The notes under the pieces: generated by a model
Seen by the model: only the letters and a program-made list of their open reading frames with translations
What the model was told of the DNA's origin: nothing
Database searches by the model: none
DNA from: an uncultured Parasutterella sp.
GTDB lineage: Bacteria > Pseudomonadota > Gammaproteobacteria > Burkholderiales > Burkholderiaceae_F
Assembly: GCA_900766055.1 (NCBI GenBank)
Contig: CAAFTZ010000093.1
Coordinates: forward strand, 1 to 42,729
DNA: 42,729 nucleotides
Direction of reading: 5' to 3'
Program-made: the position numbers and the translations under genes
Shown: positions 32,546-41,158 of the stretch, one piece after another
Layout: each line of letters starts with the position of its first letter
Position numbering within the stretch: position 1 is the stretch's first letter

Positions 32546-32947
32546 TTATTCAGCTTTCTGAGCTTCTTCTTTAGCAGGAGCAGCATCAGTCGTTTTCTGA
32601 ACAAGTTCAACATAAGCCAGGGGAGCGTTGTCGCCGACACGGTAACCCATTTTCAGGATACGTGTGTAGCCGCCTTTACGGTCTTTGAACATCGGTCCGA
32701 TTTCGTTGAAGAGTTTGACAACGATTTCGCGATCGCGCAGACGGTTGAAGGCAAGACGCTTGTTCGCAACTGTCGGTTCTTTGGCCAGAGTGATCATCGG
32801 TTCAACAACGCGACGAAGTTCTTTAGCTTTCGGCAGTGTGGTCTTGATGGCTTCATGACGAAGCAGAGAGTTCATCATGTTGCGAAGCATGGCCAGACGA
32901 TGGGCCGATGTACGATTCAGTTTGCGAAGTCCGAGTTTATGACGCAT
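32546..32947 (-). CDS. rplQ: 50S ribosomal protein L17
   Basis: 133 residues. N-terminal MRHKLGLRKLNRTSAHRLAM and the GYTRILKMGYRVGDNAPLAYVEL segment are diagnostic. Last gene of the alpha operon, 160 bp after rpoA, with a hairpin (GGCTCGG/CCGAGCC, 33032-33053) in that unusually long gap. A short Ala/Lys-rich acidic tail is appended. Confidence 0.97.
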   Translation of the reverse strand: MRHKLGLRKLNRTSAHRLAMLRNMMNSLLRHEAIKTTLPKAKELRRVVEPMITLAKEPTVANKRLAFNRLRDREIVVKLFNEIGPMFKDRKGGYTRILKMGYRVGDNAPLAYVELVQKTTDAAPAKEEAQKAE

Positions 32948-33107
32948 TTTTAAAATTCCTTAAAAGTTTCTAGTTAGGGTGCCGTTTAGGCATCTCCCGT
33001 CTCTTCTATCTCCTACCGGAGCGGGCGGGTAGGCTCGGCATTCTAACCGAGCCGGGTACTGCTTACAAATAATTCAAATAAAACAAGTACTACAAATTGT
33101 TCTGCGA

Positions 33108-34148
33108 TTAGTGGTCAAGACCGACAGGAGGCCAGTTTTCAAGCTTCATGCCGAGTGTCAAACCGTGAGCGGCAAGAACTTCCTTGATTTCGTTAAGGGA
33201 CTTGCGGCCGAGGTTCGGAGTCTTGAGCAGTTCGTTTTCGGTTCTCTGGATCAAGTCGCCGATATAGTAAATGTTTTCGGCCTTGAGGCAGTTGGCGGAA
33301 CGAACGGTAAGTTCCAGGTCGTCAACCGGACGACGAAGAATCGGATCAACCGGAGGCTGCGGTTTAGCCATCGGAGCTTCGACAGGAGCCTGAGGCTGCA
33401 CGCCGCCGAAAGCAGGCTGCGGAGCAACGGGTTCAAGACCGATGGTGGGCAGACCGCCGAAGACGGAAAGCTGATCCTGGAGAATATGGGCAGCCTGACG
33501 CAGCGCTTCTTCAGGAAGAATGGCGCCGTTCGTCTCAATGTTCATGACGAGTTTGTCAAGGTCGGTGCGCTGTTCGACACGTGCGTTTTCAACACGATAG
33601 GCAACGCGCAGGATCGGGGAGAAGGAAGCATCCATGATGATGCGGCCGATCGTGCCCTTGCTGTAGTCGTCTTTAAGTGCTCTCATATCACCGGGCTGGT
33701 AGCCGCGGCCTTTTTCAATCTTGAGCTGCATGTCAAGCTTGCCGCCGGAAAGGTTGGCAATGACATGTTCCGGATTGAGAATCTGGACATCGTGCGGCAG
33801 ATCGAAGTCTGCAGCAGTGACGACGCCTTCGCCTTCTTTGCGAAGTGTGATCGTAACTTCGTCACGATTTTCAAGTTTAAAGATGATGCCTTTGACATTC
33901 AAAAGAATGTCAACCACGTCTTCCTTAACTCCGTCAATTTGGCTGTATTCATGAACAACACCTGCAATCTGAGCTTCTGTCGGAGCAAAACCGACCATGG
34001 AGCTCAAAAGAACACGGCGCAGCGCATTGCCAAGAGTGTGCGCATAACCGGTTTCAAACGGTTCCATCGTCACGGTGGCGGAATAAGGATTGCCTTCTGC
34101 AGTTTCTACTTCAATGCTGCGAGGCTTAAGGAGAGCATTTACAGACAT
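33108..34148 (-). CDS. rpoA: RNA polymerase alpha subunit
   Basis: 346 residues from the ATG at 34148, which has AAGGA eight bases upstream; the frame extends to 34166 without support. The N-terminal assembly domain has EPFETGYAHTLGNALRRVLL and the KGRGYQPGD loop; the C-terminal domain has RSANCLKAENIYYIGDLI for UP-element and activator contacts. The linker between them is enlarged: roughly residues 232-266 are Pro/Ala/Gln/Val-rich (VAPQPAFGGVQPQAPVEAP), about 20 residues more than in E. coli. An antisense open frame covering almost the whole gene is a shadow. Confidence 0.97.
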   Translation of the reverse strand: MSVNALLKPRSIEVETAEGNPYSATVTMEPFETGYAHTLGNALRRVLLSSMVGFAPTEAQIAGVVHEYSQIDGVKEDVVDILLNVKGIIFKLENRDEVTITLRKEGEGVVTAADFDLPHDVQILNPEHVIANLSGGKLDMQLKIEKGRGYQPGDMRALKDDYSKGTIGRIIMDASFSPILRVAYRVENARVEQRTDLDKLVMNIETNGAILPEEALRQAAHILQDQLSVFGGLPTIGLEPVAPQPAFGGVQPQAPVEAPMAKPQPPVDPILRRPVDDLELTVRSANCLKAENIYYIGDLIQRTENELLKTPNLGRKSLNEIKEVLAAHGLTLGMKLENWPPVGLDH

Positions 34149-34267
34149 TAATTTTCCTTTTAACAATACCCTCGGCTCGTTACACCGATAAGGCTGTAGG
34201 AATTATTGAGGCTCATAAATGACACGACGATCTCAGCCTCAAGGAAGAGATCGTGTGTAAAACTAAA

Positions 34268-34290
34268 CCGGCAGCGCACTACACTGCCGG
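34268..34290 (-). other. Hairpin in the rpsD-rpoA gap
   Basis: CCGGCAG (34268-34274) pairs with CTGCCGG (34284-34290) directly after rpsD. No T run follows on the minus strand; further self-complementary segments fill the 153-bp gap. It could tune rpoA expression relative to the ribosomal genes. Confidence 0.5.
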
Positions 34291-34301
34291 GGTACTACAA
34301 A

Positions 34302-34925
34302 TTAGCGAGAATACAATTCAACAATCAGAGATTCGTTCACGTCCGGACAAATTTCGTCACGGGCAGGAACATTCTTGAAAGTACCTTCCAATTTCTTGGT
34401 GTCAACAGAAACCCAGTCGGGCAGACCGTTGGACTCGGCAAGTTTCAGGGATTCGGCGATGCGAACCTGATTCTTGGCCTTTTCACGGACGGCGATAACA
34501 TCACCGGCCTTAACGGAGTAGGAAGGAATATTAACCTTGTTGCCGTTAACGCTGATAGCGCAGTGGGAAACGAGCTGACGTGCTTCAGCACGTGTGCAGC
34601 CGAAGCCCATGCGATAGACAACGTTGTCTAAGCGGCATTCAAGAAGGCTGAGGAGCTGTTCGCCGGTGTTGCCGCGTTTGCGGGCAGCTTTGGCAAAATA
34701 CAGTCTGAACTGGCGTTCGAGAACGCCATACATACGTTTAACTTTCTGCTTTTCACGAAGCTGAGCACCGTAGTCAGAAAGACGAGCACCGGAAGTGCGT
34801 CCATGCTGACCGGGAGCAGATTCGGATTTGCATTTTGAATCGAAGGAGCGAACAGCGCTCTTCAGATTCAAGTCGCAGCCTTCACGGCGTGCGAGCTTTT
34901 CTTTAGGTCCGGTATAACGAGCCAT
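34302..34925 (-). CDS. rpsD: 30S ribosomal protein S4
   Basis: 207 residues. MARYTGPKEKLARREGCDLNLK N-terminal region (here split by reading MARYTGPKEK and ARREGCDLNL) and the S4 RNA-binding domain LDNVVYRMGFGCTRAEARQ identify it. It nucleates 30S assembly and in E. coli represses the alpha operon. Between rpsK (67 bp upstream) and rpoA. Confidence 0.97.
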   Translation of the reverse strand: MARYTGPKEKLARREGCDLNLKSAVRSFDSKCKSESAPGQHGRTSGARLSDYGAQLREKQKVKRMYGVLERQFRLYFAKAARKRGNTGEQLLSLLECRLDNVVYRMGFGCTRAEARQLVSHCAISVNGNKVNIPSYSVKAGDVIAVREKAKNQVRIAESLKLAESNGLPDWVSVDTKKLEGTFKNVPARDEICPDVNESLIVELYSR

Positions 34926-34992
34926 TTTTTCTCTTATCCTGTGTCTTCCACATTCAGTTCATCGATTTCACGATAAACGCGGGAATTAGTTA

Positions 34993-35406
34993 TTAAACAC
35001 GACGACGCTTCGAAGGACGAACACCGTTGTGAGGAACGGGAGTAACGTCTTGAATGGAAGTGACGCGAATACCAAGAGCGTTGAGAGCGCGAACACTCGA
35101 CTCACGGCCGGGTCCGGGTCCGGTAATGCGGACTTCAACGTTCTTTAAGCCATATTCAAGGGCGTGACGGCCGGCCTGCTCGGCAGCAACCTGAGCTGCG
35201 AACGGAGTGGACTTACGAGAGCCTTTGAAACCCTGAGCGCCGGAGCTGGAAGCTGCAATAGCATTGCCCTGACGGTCAGTAATAGTGATGATTGTGTTGT
35301 TAAAGGAAGCGTGAACGTGGGCGATGCCTTCGGTCACAACTTTTTTAACTTTTCTACGAGCACGCTGAGCAGCGATCTGCTGAGCGTTAGGAATCTTTCC
35401 TGCCAT
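34993..35406 (-). CDS. rpsK: 30S ribosomal protein S11
   Basis: 137 residues. EGIAHVHASFNNTIITITD, the GFKGSRKSTPFAAQ segment and the basic C-terminal PVPHNGVRPSKRRRV are diagnostic. It forms part of the platform near the mRNA exit. 14 bp after rpsM. Confidence 0.97.
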   Translation of the reverse strand: MAGKIPNAQQIAAQRARRKVKKVVTEGIAHVHASFNNTIITITDRQGNAIAASSSGAQGFKGSRKSTPFAAQVAAEQAGRHALEYGLKNVEVRITGPGPGRESSVRALNALGIRVTSIQDVTPVPHNGVRPSKRRRV

Positions 35407-35420
35407 AGTCGTCCTTTACC

Positions 35421-35786
35421 TTACTTTTTGAGAGCGACGCCAGCTTTCTTCGGACCCTTGCGAGTGCGTGCATTCGTACGAGTGCGCTGACCGCGAACGG
35501 GCAGACCGCGGCGATGACGCATGCCTCTGTAGGTGCCTAAGTCGATAAGGCGTTTAATTGACAATTGAATTTCACGACGAAGGTCGCCTTCAACAGTGAG
35601 CTTGCTGATCGCATCACGAATGCGTTCGAGTTCGGCGTCTGTTAAATCTTTAACCTTCTTAGTTTTTTCAACACCAACCGCTTCCAAAATTTCACGGGCA
35701 CGGGGACGGCCGATGCCATAGATGGCAGTCAAGCCGATTTCAGCGTGCTGATTCGGCGGAATGTTAATACCGGCGATACGAGCCAT
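35421..35786 (-). CDS. rpsM: 30S ribosomal protein S13
   Basis: 121 residues. MARIAGINIPPNQHAEIGLT, YGIGRPRAREIL and the C-terminal RGMRHRRGLPVRGQRTRTNA are diagnostic. Sits at the subunit head contacting L5 and P-site tRNA. First gene of the classical alpha operon after rpmJ. Confidence 0.97.
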   Translation of the reverse strand: MARIAGINIPPNQHAEIGLTAIYGIGRPRAREILEAVGVEKTKKVKDLTDAELERIRDAISKLTVEGDLRREIQLSIKRLIDLGTYRGMRHRRGLPVRGQRTRTNARTRKGPKKAGVALKK

Positions 35787-35799
35787 TATTTACCTCTAA

Positions 35800-35913
35800 T
35801 TAGCCTTGGCGCTGTTTATGACGGGGATCCGAGCAGATAACGCGGACCACGCCTTTGCGCTTGATGATCTTGCACTTACGGCACATTTTTTTGACCGAAG
35901 CGTTTACTTTCAT
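35800..35913 (-). CDS. rpmJ: 50S ribosomal protein L36
   Basis: 37 residues, too short to stand out by length. It reads MKVNASVKKMCRKCKIIKR, then GVVRVICSDPRHKQRQG, with the zinc ligands Cys11, Cys14, Cys27 and His32, so this is the zinc-binding form. TTGGAG precedes the start. It lies 152 bp after secY and 13 bp before rpsM. Confidence 0.96.
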   Translation of the reverse strand: MKVNASVKKMCRKCKIIKRKGVVRVICSDPRHKQRQG

Positions 35914-35965
35914 AGTTATCTCCAAAAGTGTAGGAAGCCTCTCGCGAAGACTTCATACAGAACCG

Positions 35966-36033
35966 ACTCTGTCCAATGTAGTGCAGAAGACAGAGTAAAG
36001 CATAAGGAGCGGGATTATAAACTAATCCCGCTC
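35966..36033 (-). other. Two hairpins in the secY-rpmJ gap
   Basis: GAGCGGGATT (36007-36016) pairs perfectly with AATCCCGCTC (36024-36033), and ACTCTGTC (35966-35973) pairs with GACAGAGT (35989-35996). No T run follows the first on the minus strand. The region replaces the infA gene usually found here in related bacteria. Confidence 0.6.
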
Positions 36034-36065
36034 TTTATAGCAATTTTTTAAATGGTTACAACCCG

Positions 36066-37394
36066 TTAGCGGGGAAGTGAACCGGGACCGAATCCGCGGA
36101 AGTTTGTTTTCTTCAGCAGAGATTCGTATTGATGACTCATGAGATAAGCCTGAACCTGACTCATGAAATCCATTGTCACGACCACAACGATCAGCAGCGA
36201 TGTACCGCCGAAGTAGAACGGAACGTTGAATCGCAGGTTGAGGAACTCAGGAACCAAACAGACAAACACTAAATAGATCGAACCGGCAAGTGTTAAGCGA
36301 AGCAGGACCTTGTCAATATAACGAGAGGTCTGTTCGCCCGGACGAATACCGGGAACGAAAGCACCGCTCTTCTTGAGGTTCTCTGCAGTTTCTTTCGGAT
36401 TGAAAACCAATGCCGTGTAGAAATATGCAAAGAAAACGATCAAGGCCGCGTAGAGCAATGTATAAAGCGGTTGACCCGGAGAAAGAGAAGCCGCTAAGTC
36501 ACGAATCCAGCGAGTGGATTCGCCGCTGGTAAACCAACTGGCTAAAGTAGCCGGAAAGAGAATCAGCGAAGATGCAAAGATCGGCGGAATCACGTTGGCC
36601 ATGTTTATCTTCAGAGGAAGATAAGAGCTCTGGCCGCCGTAAATGCGGTTTCCAACCTGACGTTTTGCATAGTTGACGGTAATACGGCGTTGTCCTCTTT
36701 CGATGAAGACAACAAAAGCCGTCACCAGCATCACGATCGCAATGATGAAAATCGCAGACAGAGGTCCGATCGCGCCGGTGGAAACCAACTGGAACAAACC
36801 GCTGACCGCAGCCGGAAGACCGGCGACGATACCTGCGAAGATGATGATCGAAATGCCGTTGCCGATGCCGCGCTCTGTAATCTGCTCACCTAACCACATC
36901 AGGAACATGGTGCCGGTAACCAGAGAAATCACACAGACGCTGCGGAAGAAGAAGCCCGGGTCAATGACCAGGCCCGGCTGTGTTTCCAGGGCCACGGCAA
37001 TACCGAGAGCCTGGAACAAACCGAGAAGCAGTGTACCGTAACGGGTGTACTGCGTGATCTTTCTTCTGCCGGACTCACCTTCCTTACGCAGAGATTCCAG
37101 AGAAGGCAGTACGTAAGAAAGCATCTGCATGATAATCGATGCCGAAATGTACGGCATGATACCAAGCGCGAAAACGGAGAAACGGGACAGGGCGCCGCCC
37201 GAGAACATGTTGAACAGCCCTAAGATGCCGCCCTGCTGCTGATTAAACAGCTCTTTTAAGGTATCTGGATCGATACCGGGAACCGGAATATGCGTGCCGA
37301 TACGATAGACAACGAGAGCCAAAACAAGAAAAATCAGACGTCTATATAAGTCGCCGTATTTACTGCCGGCTTTCGCTGGAATGTTCTTGGCCAC
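36066..37394 (-). CDS. secY: Preprotein translocase subunit SecY
   Basis: 442 residues, ten membrane spans. The plug-region FNMFSGGALSRFSVFALGIMPYISASI and the cytoplasmic loops QRRITVNYAKRQVG and GIRPGEQTSRYI are hallmarks. Forms the protein-conducting channel with SecE and SecG. Last large gene of the spc operon, 20 bp after rplO. Confidence 0.97.
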   Translation of the reverse strand: MAKNIPAKAGSKYGDLYRRLIFLVLALVVYRIGTHIPVPGIDPDTLKELFNQQQGGILGLFNMFSGGALSRFSVFALGIMPYISASIIMQMLSYVLPSLESLRKEGESGRRKITQYTRYGTLLLGLFQALGIAVALETQPGLVIDPGFFFRSVCVISLVTGTMFLMWLGEQITERGIGNGISIIIFAGIVAGLPAAVSGLFQLVSTGAIGPLSAIFIIAIVMLVTAFVVFIERGQRRITVNYAKRQVGNRIYGGQSSYLPLKINMANVIPPIFASSLILFPATLASWFTSGESTRWIRDLAASLSPGQPLYTLLYAALIVFFAYFYTALVFNPKETAENLKKSGAFVPGIRPGEQTSRYIDKVLLRLTLAGSIYLVFVCLVPEFLNLRFNVPFYFGGTSLLIVVVVTMDFMSQVQAYLMSHQYESLLKKTNFRGFGPGSLPR

Positions 37395-37414
37395 GTTTAA
37401 TTCCTTATCTCAAA

Positions 37415-37861
37415 TTATTTGTCAGCGTCTACAACAACGGAACCGCCGGCTGCTTCAATAGCGGCCTTGGCACCTTTGGTGACAGACATACCGCGGACGG
37501 TAACTTTGCGAGTGATTTCTCCGGAGAGGATCACTCGAGCGTCCTTCATGTTGGATTTGATCACATTAGCGTTGATCAGATCTGCCAGGTTGACTTCGTC
37601 CAGACCCAGTTTTTCAAGATCGCTCAAGCGAACTTCAGCGACGAATTCATGGGTCCAGGAAGTGAAGCCGCGCTTCGGCAGACGACGATGCAGAGGCATC
37701 TGGCCACCTTCGAAACCGACTTTATGGAAGCCGCCTGCACGGGACTTCTGACCTTTGTGGCCGCGGCCTGCAGTCTTGCCCCAGCCGCTGCCGACACCGC
37801 GACCGACGCGGTGAGAAGCGCTCTTGGAACCGGCTGCCGGCTGAATAGTATTAAGTTTCAT
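37415..37861 (-). CDS. rplO: 50S ribosomal protein L15
   Basis: 148 residues. MKLNTIQPAAGSKSASHRVG, the glycine-rich GRGVGSGWGKTAGRGHKGQKS and FEGGQMPLHRRLPKRGF are diagnostic. 14 bp after rpmD. Confidence 0.97.
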   Translation of the reverse strand: MKLNTIQPAAGSKSASHRVGRGVGSGWGKTAGRGHKGQKSRAGGFHKVGFEGGQMPLHRRLPKRGFTSWTHEFVAEVRLSDLEKLGLDEVNLADLINANVIKSNMKDARVILSGEITRKVTVRGMSVTKGAKAAIEAAGGSVVVDADK

Positions 37862-37875
37862 TGTCTAATCCTCAA

Positions 37876-38055
37876 TTATTCAGCACGAACCAGGTAGGAG
37901 ACCGTGTTAATCATGCCGCGGACGGCAGGAGTGTCTTCCAGCTCACGTGTCTGACGAATTTTCTTGAGACCCAGACCGAGAACAGTCTGACGATGGGCTT
38001 TTTTGCAGCCGATCGGGCTCTTGACGAGGGTCACTTTAACGGTTTTCTTTTCCAT
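37876..38055 (-). CDS. rpmD: 50S ribosomal protein L30
   Basis: 59 residues, found by translating the gap between rpsE and rplO. It reads MEKKTVKVTLVKSPIGCKKA, then HRQTVLGLGLKKIRQTRELE and ends in SYLVRAE, the complete short bacterial L30. 17 bp after rpsE. Confidence 0.96.
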   Translation of the reverse strand: MEKKTVKVTLVKSPIGCKKAHRQTVLGLGLKKIRQTRELEDTPAVRGMINTVSYLVRAE

Positions 38056-38072
38056 TTCTAAACTCCAGATTC

Positions 38073-38591
38073 TTAACCGATGAGTTCTTCAACGGTCTTA
38101 CCGCGCTTGGCAGCAATTTCGCTCGGAGAACGAAGCTTGCTCAGTGCATCAAGAGTGGCACGAACCATGTTGTAAGGATTGGAAGAGCCATGGGACTTGG
38201 CAACGATGTTGCGGATGCCCATCACATCGAAAATGGCGCGCATCGGGCCGCCGGCGATAACGCCGGTACCTTCGGGAGCCGGATGGAGCATAACGCGGGA
38301 AGCACCGTGATGGCCTTCAACAGCGTGGAAAATGGTACCGTTGCGAAGAGGTACTTTTTCCATGGCACGGCGAGCCTGGTCCATTGCTTTCTGAACGGAA
38401 ACAGGAACTTCGCGGGACTTGCCTTTGCCCATACCGATGCGTCCGTCGCCGTCACCAACTACTGTCAAAGCAGCGAAACCGAGAATACGGCCGCCTTTAA
38501 CAACCTTGGTAACACGATTGACCGCAATCATTTTTTCGCGAATGCCGTCGTCCTGTTCCTCGGCAACTGCGTTTTTGGGATTCTTTGCCAT
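38073..38591 (-). CDS. rpsE: 30S ribosomal protein S5
   Basis: 172 residues. The double-stranded RNA-binding-like N-terminal part with VVKGGRILGFAALTVVGDG and GMGKGKSREVP, then the C-terminal GGPMRAIFDVMGIRNIVAKS, are diagnostic. Involved in decoding accuracy. 11 bp after rplR. Confidence 0.97.
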   Translation of the reverse strand: MAKNPKNAVAEEQDDGIREKMIAVNRVTKVVKGGRILGFAALTVVGDGDGRIGMGKGKSREVPVSVQKAMDQARRAMEKVPLRNGTIFHAVEGHHGASRVMLHPAPEGTGVIAGGPMRAIFDVMGIRNIVAKSHGSSNPYNMVRATLDALSKLRSPSEIAAKRGKTVEELIG

Positions 38592-38602
38592 TTAGCTATT
38601 CC

Positions 38603-38971
38603 TTAGAACTTGAGACCGGCTTCGCGCGCTGCGTTGGCAAGCGCGGCAATACGGCCATGAAAACGATATCCGGCACGGTCGAATGCGCAAGACTCAATTC
38701 CGGCAGCTTTTGCTTTTTCAGCAATGCGTGTACCGATGAGTTTTGCAGCGTTGACGTTGCCGCCCTTTCCTGTCACACCAGCTAACTGTGCACGAACTTC
38801 GGGTTCGAGCGTAGAAGCAGCGCAGAGAACATTCTTACCGTCAGCAGAGATGATCTGTGCATAGATGTGCAGGTTTGTACGATGAACAGTCAGGCGATTA
38901 ACCTTCATGTCCTTGATGCGGGCACGCGTGGCACGCGCACGACGCAGACGATTTTGTTTCTTGTCGATCAC
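38603..38971 (-). CDS. rplR: 50S ribosomal protein L18
   Basis: 122 residues. RLTVHRTNLHIYAQIISADG, AAKLIGTRIAEKAKAAGI and FDRAGYRFHGRIAALANAAR are diagnostic. Binds 5S rRNA with L5. 17 bp after rplF. Confidence 0.97.
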   Translation of the reverse strand: MIDKKQNRLRRARATRARIKDMKVNRLTVHRTNLHIYAQIISADGKNVLCAASTLEPEVRAQLAGVTGKGGNVNAAKLIGTRIAEKAKAAGIESCAFDRAGYRFHGRIAALANAAREAGLKF

Positions 38972-38988
38972 TTTAAGCCTCCGCCCGC

Positions 38989-39522
38989 TTATTTCTTCTT
39001 AGTTTCCTTGATGATCACAACTTCATCAGCATAGCGGACACCCTTGCCCTTATAGGGTTCAGGTTCGCGGTAGCTGCGAACTTCCGCAGCAACCTGTCCG
39101 ACTTTCTGCTTGTCAGCGCCGTGAATCACAATTTCAGTCGGTGTCGGGGTCTTGACTTCGATTCCTTCAGGCATCTTGTATGCAACAGGATGAGAGAAAC
39201 CGAGAGACAGATTCAGGACATTGCCCTGAGCCTGAGCTTTGTAGCCCACGCCAACCAGATTTAACTTTTTGGTGAAGCCTTCGGTCACGCCGATGTTCAT
39301 GGAGTTAACCAGAGCGCGGAGCGTACCGCTCATGGCGTTGGAGAACTTTGTCGGCTCAATGGCCTTGAAATGAACTTCGCCGTTGTCGATCGTAACTTCG
39401 ACAGCCGGATTAAGCTTCTGAGAAAGAGTGCCCTTCGGACCTTTAACGGTAATGAAACCGTTTTCGATCTTGGCCTCTACACCTTTGCCCAGAACGACTG
39501 GGATCTTAGCAACTCGTGACAT
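38989..39522 (-). CDS. rplF: 50S ribosomal protein L6
   Basis: 177 residues, the normal length when started at the ATG at 39522 (MSRVAKIPVVLGKGVEAKIE); the frame extends upstream into rpsH without support. FTKKLNLVGVGYKAQAQGN and the C-terminal EPYKGKGVRYADEVV are diagnostic. 16 bp after rpsH. Confidence 0.96.
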   Translation of the reverse strand: MSRVAKIPVVLGKGVEAKIENGFITVKGPKGTLSQKLNPAVEVTIDNGEVHFKAIEPTKFSNAMSGTLRALVNSMNIGVTEGFTKKLNLVGVGYKAQAQGNVLNLSLGFSHPVAYKMPEGIEVKTPTPTEIVIHGADKQKVGQVAAEVRSYREPEPYKGKGVRYADEVVIIKETKKK

Positions 39523-39538
39523 ATTTCCTACCTCCGGC

Positions 39539-39934
39539 TTAGGCAACGACGCAAAGAACTTCGCCGCCAATACCTGCTGCACGAGCCTTACGATCGGTCA
39601 TCACACCCTTCGGTGTGGAGATGATCGCAATTCCGAGGCCGTTCATGACCTGAGGAATTGTTTCGTGGTTCTTGTACACACGCAGTCCGGGACGAGAAAC
39701 GCGTTCAATCATTTCAATCACGGGACGACCGGCATAGTATTTAAGACCAATACGAAGAACGGGCTTGCCGTCGTTGGCGTCAACGGTGTAACCGTCGATG
39801 TAGCCTTCGTCTTCGAGAACTTTTGCAATAGCTACCTTCAGTTTGGAAGAAGGCATAGTCACTTCCGTTTTGTCGACCATCTGACCGTTGCGAATACGGG
39901 TCAGCATGTCGGCGATCGGATCACTGATACTCAT
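39539..39934 (-). CDS. rpsH: 30S ribosomal protein S8
   Basis: 131 residues. MSISDPIADMLTRIRNGQM and the C-terminal GLGIAIISTPKGVMTDRKAR block are diagnostic. Central-domain 16S rRNA binder and, in E. coli, translational repressor of the spc operon. 16 bp after rpsN. Confidence 0.97.
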   Translation of the reverse strand: MSISDPIADMLTRIRNGQMVDKTEVTMPSSKLKVAIAKVLEDEGYIDGYTVDANDGKPVLRIGLKYYAGRPVIEMIERVSRPGLRVYKNHETIPQVMNGLGIAIISTPKGVMTDRKARAAGIGGEVLCVVA

Positions 39935-39950
39935 TTTGTAATCTCCTCGC

Positions 39951-40256
39951 TTACCAGCTGGCCTTTGTCAGGCCGGGAATGTCACCATGCATAGCCGCTT
40001 CGCGGATCTTGCCTCTTGCCAGACCGAATTTGCGGAATGTTCCGCGGGGACGACCGGTCAGTTCGCAGCGGTTACGCTGACGGCACGGACTTGCGTCACG
40101 GGGCAGAGACTGAAGTGCGTTGCGTGCTTCCATGCGCTCTTCCATCGAGCGGGTAGCATCGTTAATGACCGCTTTGAGAGCGGCGCGTTTAGCAGCAAAC
40201 TTCTGAGCGCAGGCTTTGCGCTTGAGTTCACGATTGATTAATGCGAGCTTAGCCAA
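39951..40256 (-). CDS. rpsN: 30S ribosomal protein S14
   Basis: 101 residues, the long zinc-free type (no CxxC pair near the C-terminus). RNRCELTGRPRGTFRKFGLA and REAAMHGDIPGLTKASW are diagnostic. 14 bp after rplE. Confidence 0.97.
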   Translation of the reverse strand: MAKLALINRELKRKACAQKFAAKRAALKAVINDATRSMEERMEARNALQSLPRDASPCRQRNRCELTGRPRGTFRKFGLARGKIREAAMHGDIPGLTKASW

Positions 40257-40270
40257 TTAAATCACCTCGC

Positions 40271-40810
40271 TTAGTTACGGAACGGGAAGTGGAAGGCAGA
40301 AAGAAGTGCCTTGGCCTCTTCGTCCGTCTTAGCGGTTGTCGTAATGCTGATGTTCATACCACGGAGCTTGTCGATCTTGTCGTATTCAATTTCCGGGAAA
40401 ATGATCTGTTCCTTCAGACCGATGTTGTAGTTGCCGCGGCCGTCGAAAGAGCGGGCGCTGACACCACGGAAGTCACGAACACGCGGGAAAGCGATAGTGA
40501 CTAAGCGGTCCAGGAATTCATACATACGCTCTCCGCGAAGCGTGACCATGCAGCCGATGGGCATGTTTTCACGGATCTTGAAGTTAGCGATGGCTTTACG
40601 AGTTTTGGTAACGATTGGCTTCTGACCGGAAATCTTGGTCAGATCTTCGACAGCGTGGTCAACAAGCTTCTTGTCGTTGACTGCATCGCCGACACCCATA
40701 TTCAGAGTGATCTTGGTGATACGGGGAACCTGCATTTCGGTTTTGTAGCCGAACTGTTTTGTCAGGGCCGGAATCACTTCGTCACGGTACTTATTCAAAA
40801 AACGAGACAT
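40271..40810 (-). CDS. rplE: 50S ribosomal protein L5
   Basis: 179 residues. ITKITLNMGVGDAVNDKK, KPIVTKTRKAIANFKIRE and the C-terminal GMNISITTTAKTDEEAKALL are diagnostic. Binds 5S rRNA and contacts S13. 14 bp after rplX. Confidence 0.97.
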   Translation of the reverse strand: MSRFLNKYRDEVIPALTKQFGYKTEMQVPRITKITLNMGVGDAVNDKKLVDHAVEDLTKISGQKPIVTKTRKAIANFKIRENMPIGCMVTLRGERMYEFLDRLVTIAFPRVRDFRGVSARSFDGRGNYNIGLKEQIIFPEIEYDKIDKLRGMNISITTTAKTDEEAKALLSAFHFPFRN

Positions 40811-40824
40811 TTATCTGCGACCTC

Positions 40825-41145
40825 TTATGCCTTAGCGCCGACAACGGCACCGTCACTCTTGAAGACGCGAACTTTCTTGCCGTCAACAACTTTGAAGCCG
40901 ACACGGTCACCCTTGCCGGTTTTCGGGTTGACGAGCATGACGTTGGATCCTTCGATCGGAAGCGTCTTGTCCATAATGCCGCCGGCCTGGCCCAGCATGG
41001 GGTTCGGCTTGACGTGCTTCTTAACAATGTTGATACCTTCAACGACGACTTTTCCATCGTCATGAACAGCTGTAACAGTGCCTTTCTTGCCCTTGTCACG
41101 GCCGGTGATAACGATAACTTCGTCACCTTTACGGATACGTTGCAT
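40825..41145 (-). CDS. rplX: 50S ribosomal protein L24
   Basis: 106 residues from the ATG at 41145. AAGGAG at 41155-41160 is nine bases away; the ATG at 41151 is too close to that site and the frame to 41187 overlaps rplN. MQRIRKGDEVIVITGRDKGK (KOW motif) and NIVKKHVKPNP are diagnostic. Confidence 0.95.
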   Translation of the reverse strand: MQRIRKGDEVIVITGRDKGKKGTVTAVHDDGKVVVEGINIVKKHVKPNPMLGQAGGIMDKTLPIEGSNVMLVNPKTGKGDRVGFKVVDGKKVRVFKSDGAVVGAKA

Positions 41146-41158
41146 TTCCATCCTCTCC

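Noticed and set aside
33111..34151. 346-codon open frame on the plus strand
   Set aside because: Exact antisense shadow of rpoA, created by its codon bias; no ribosome site or recognisable domain.
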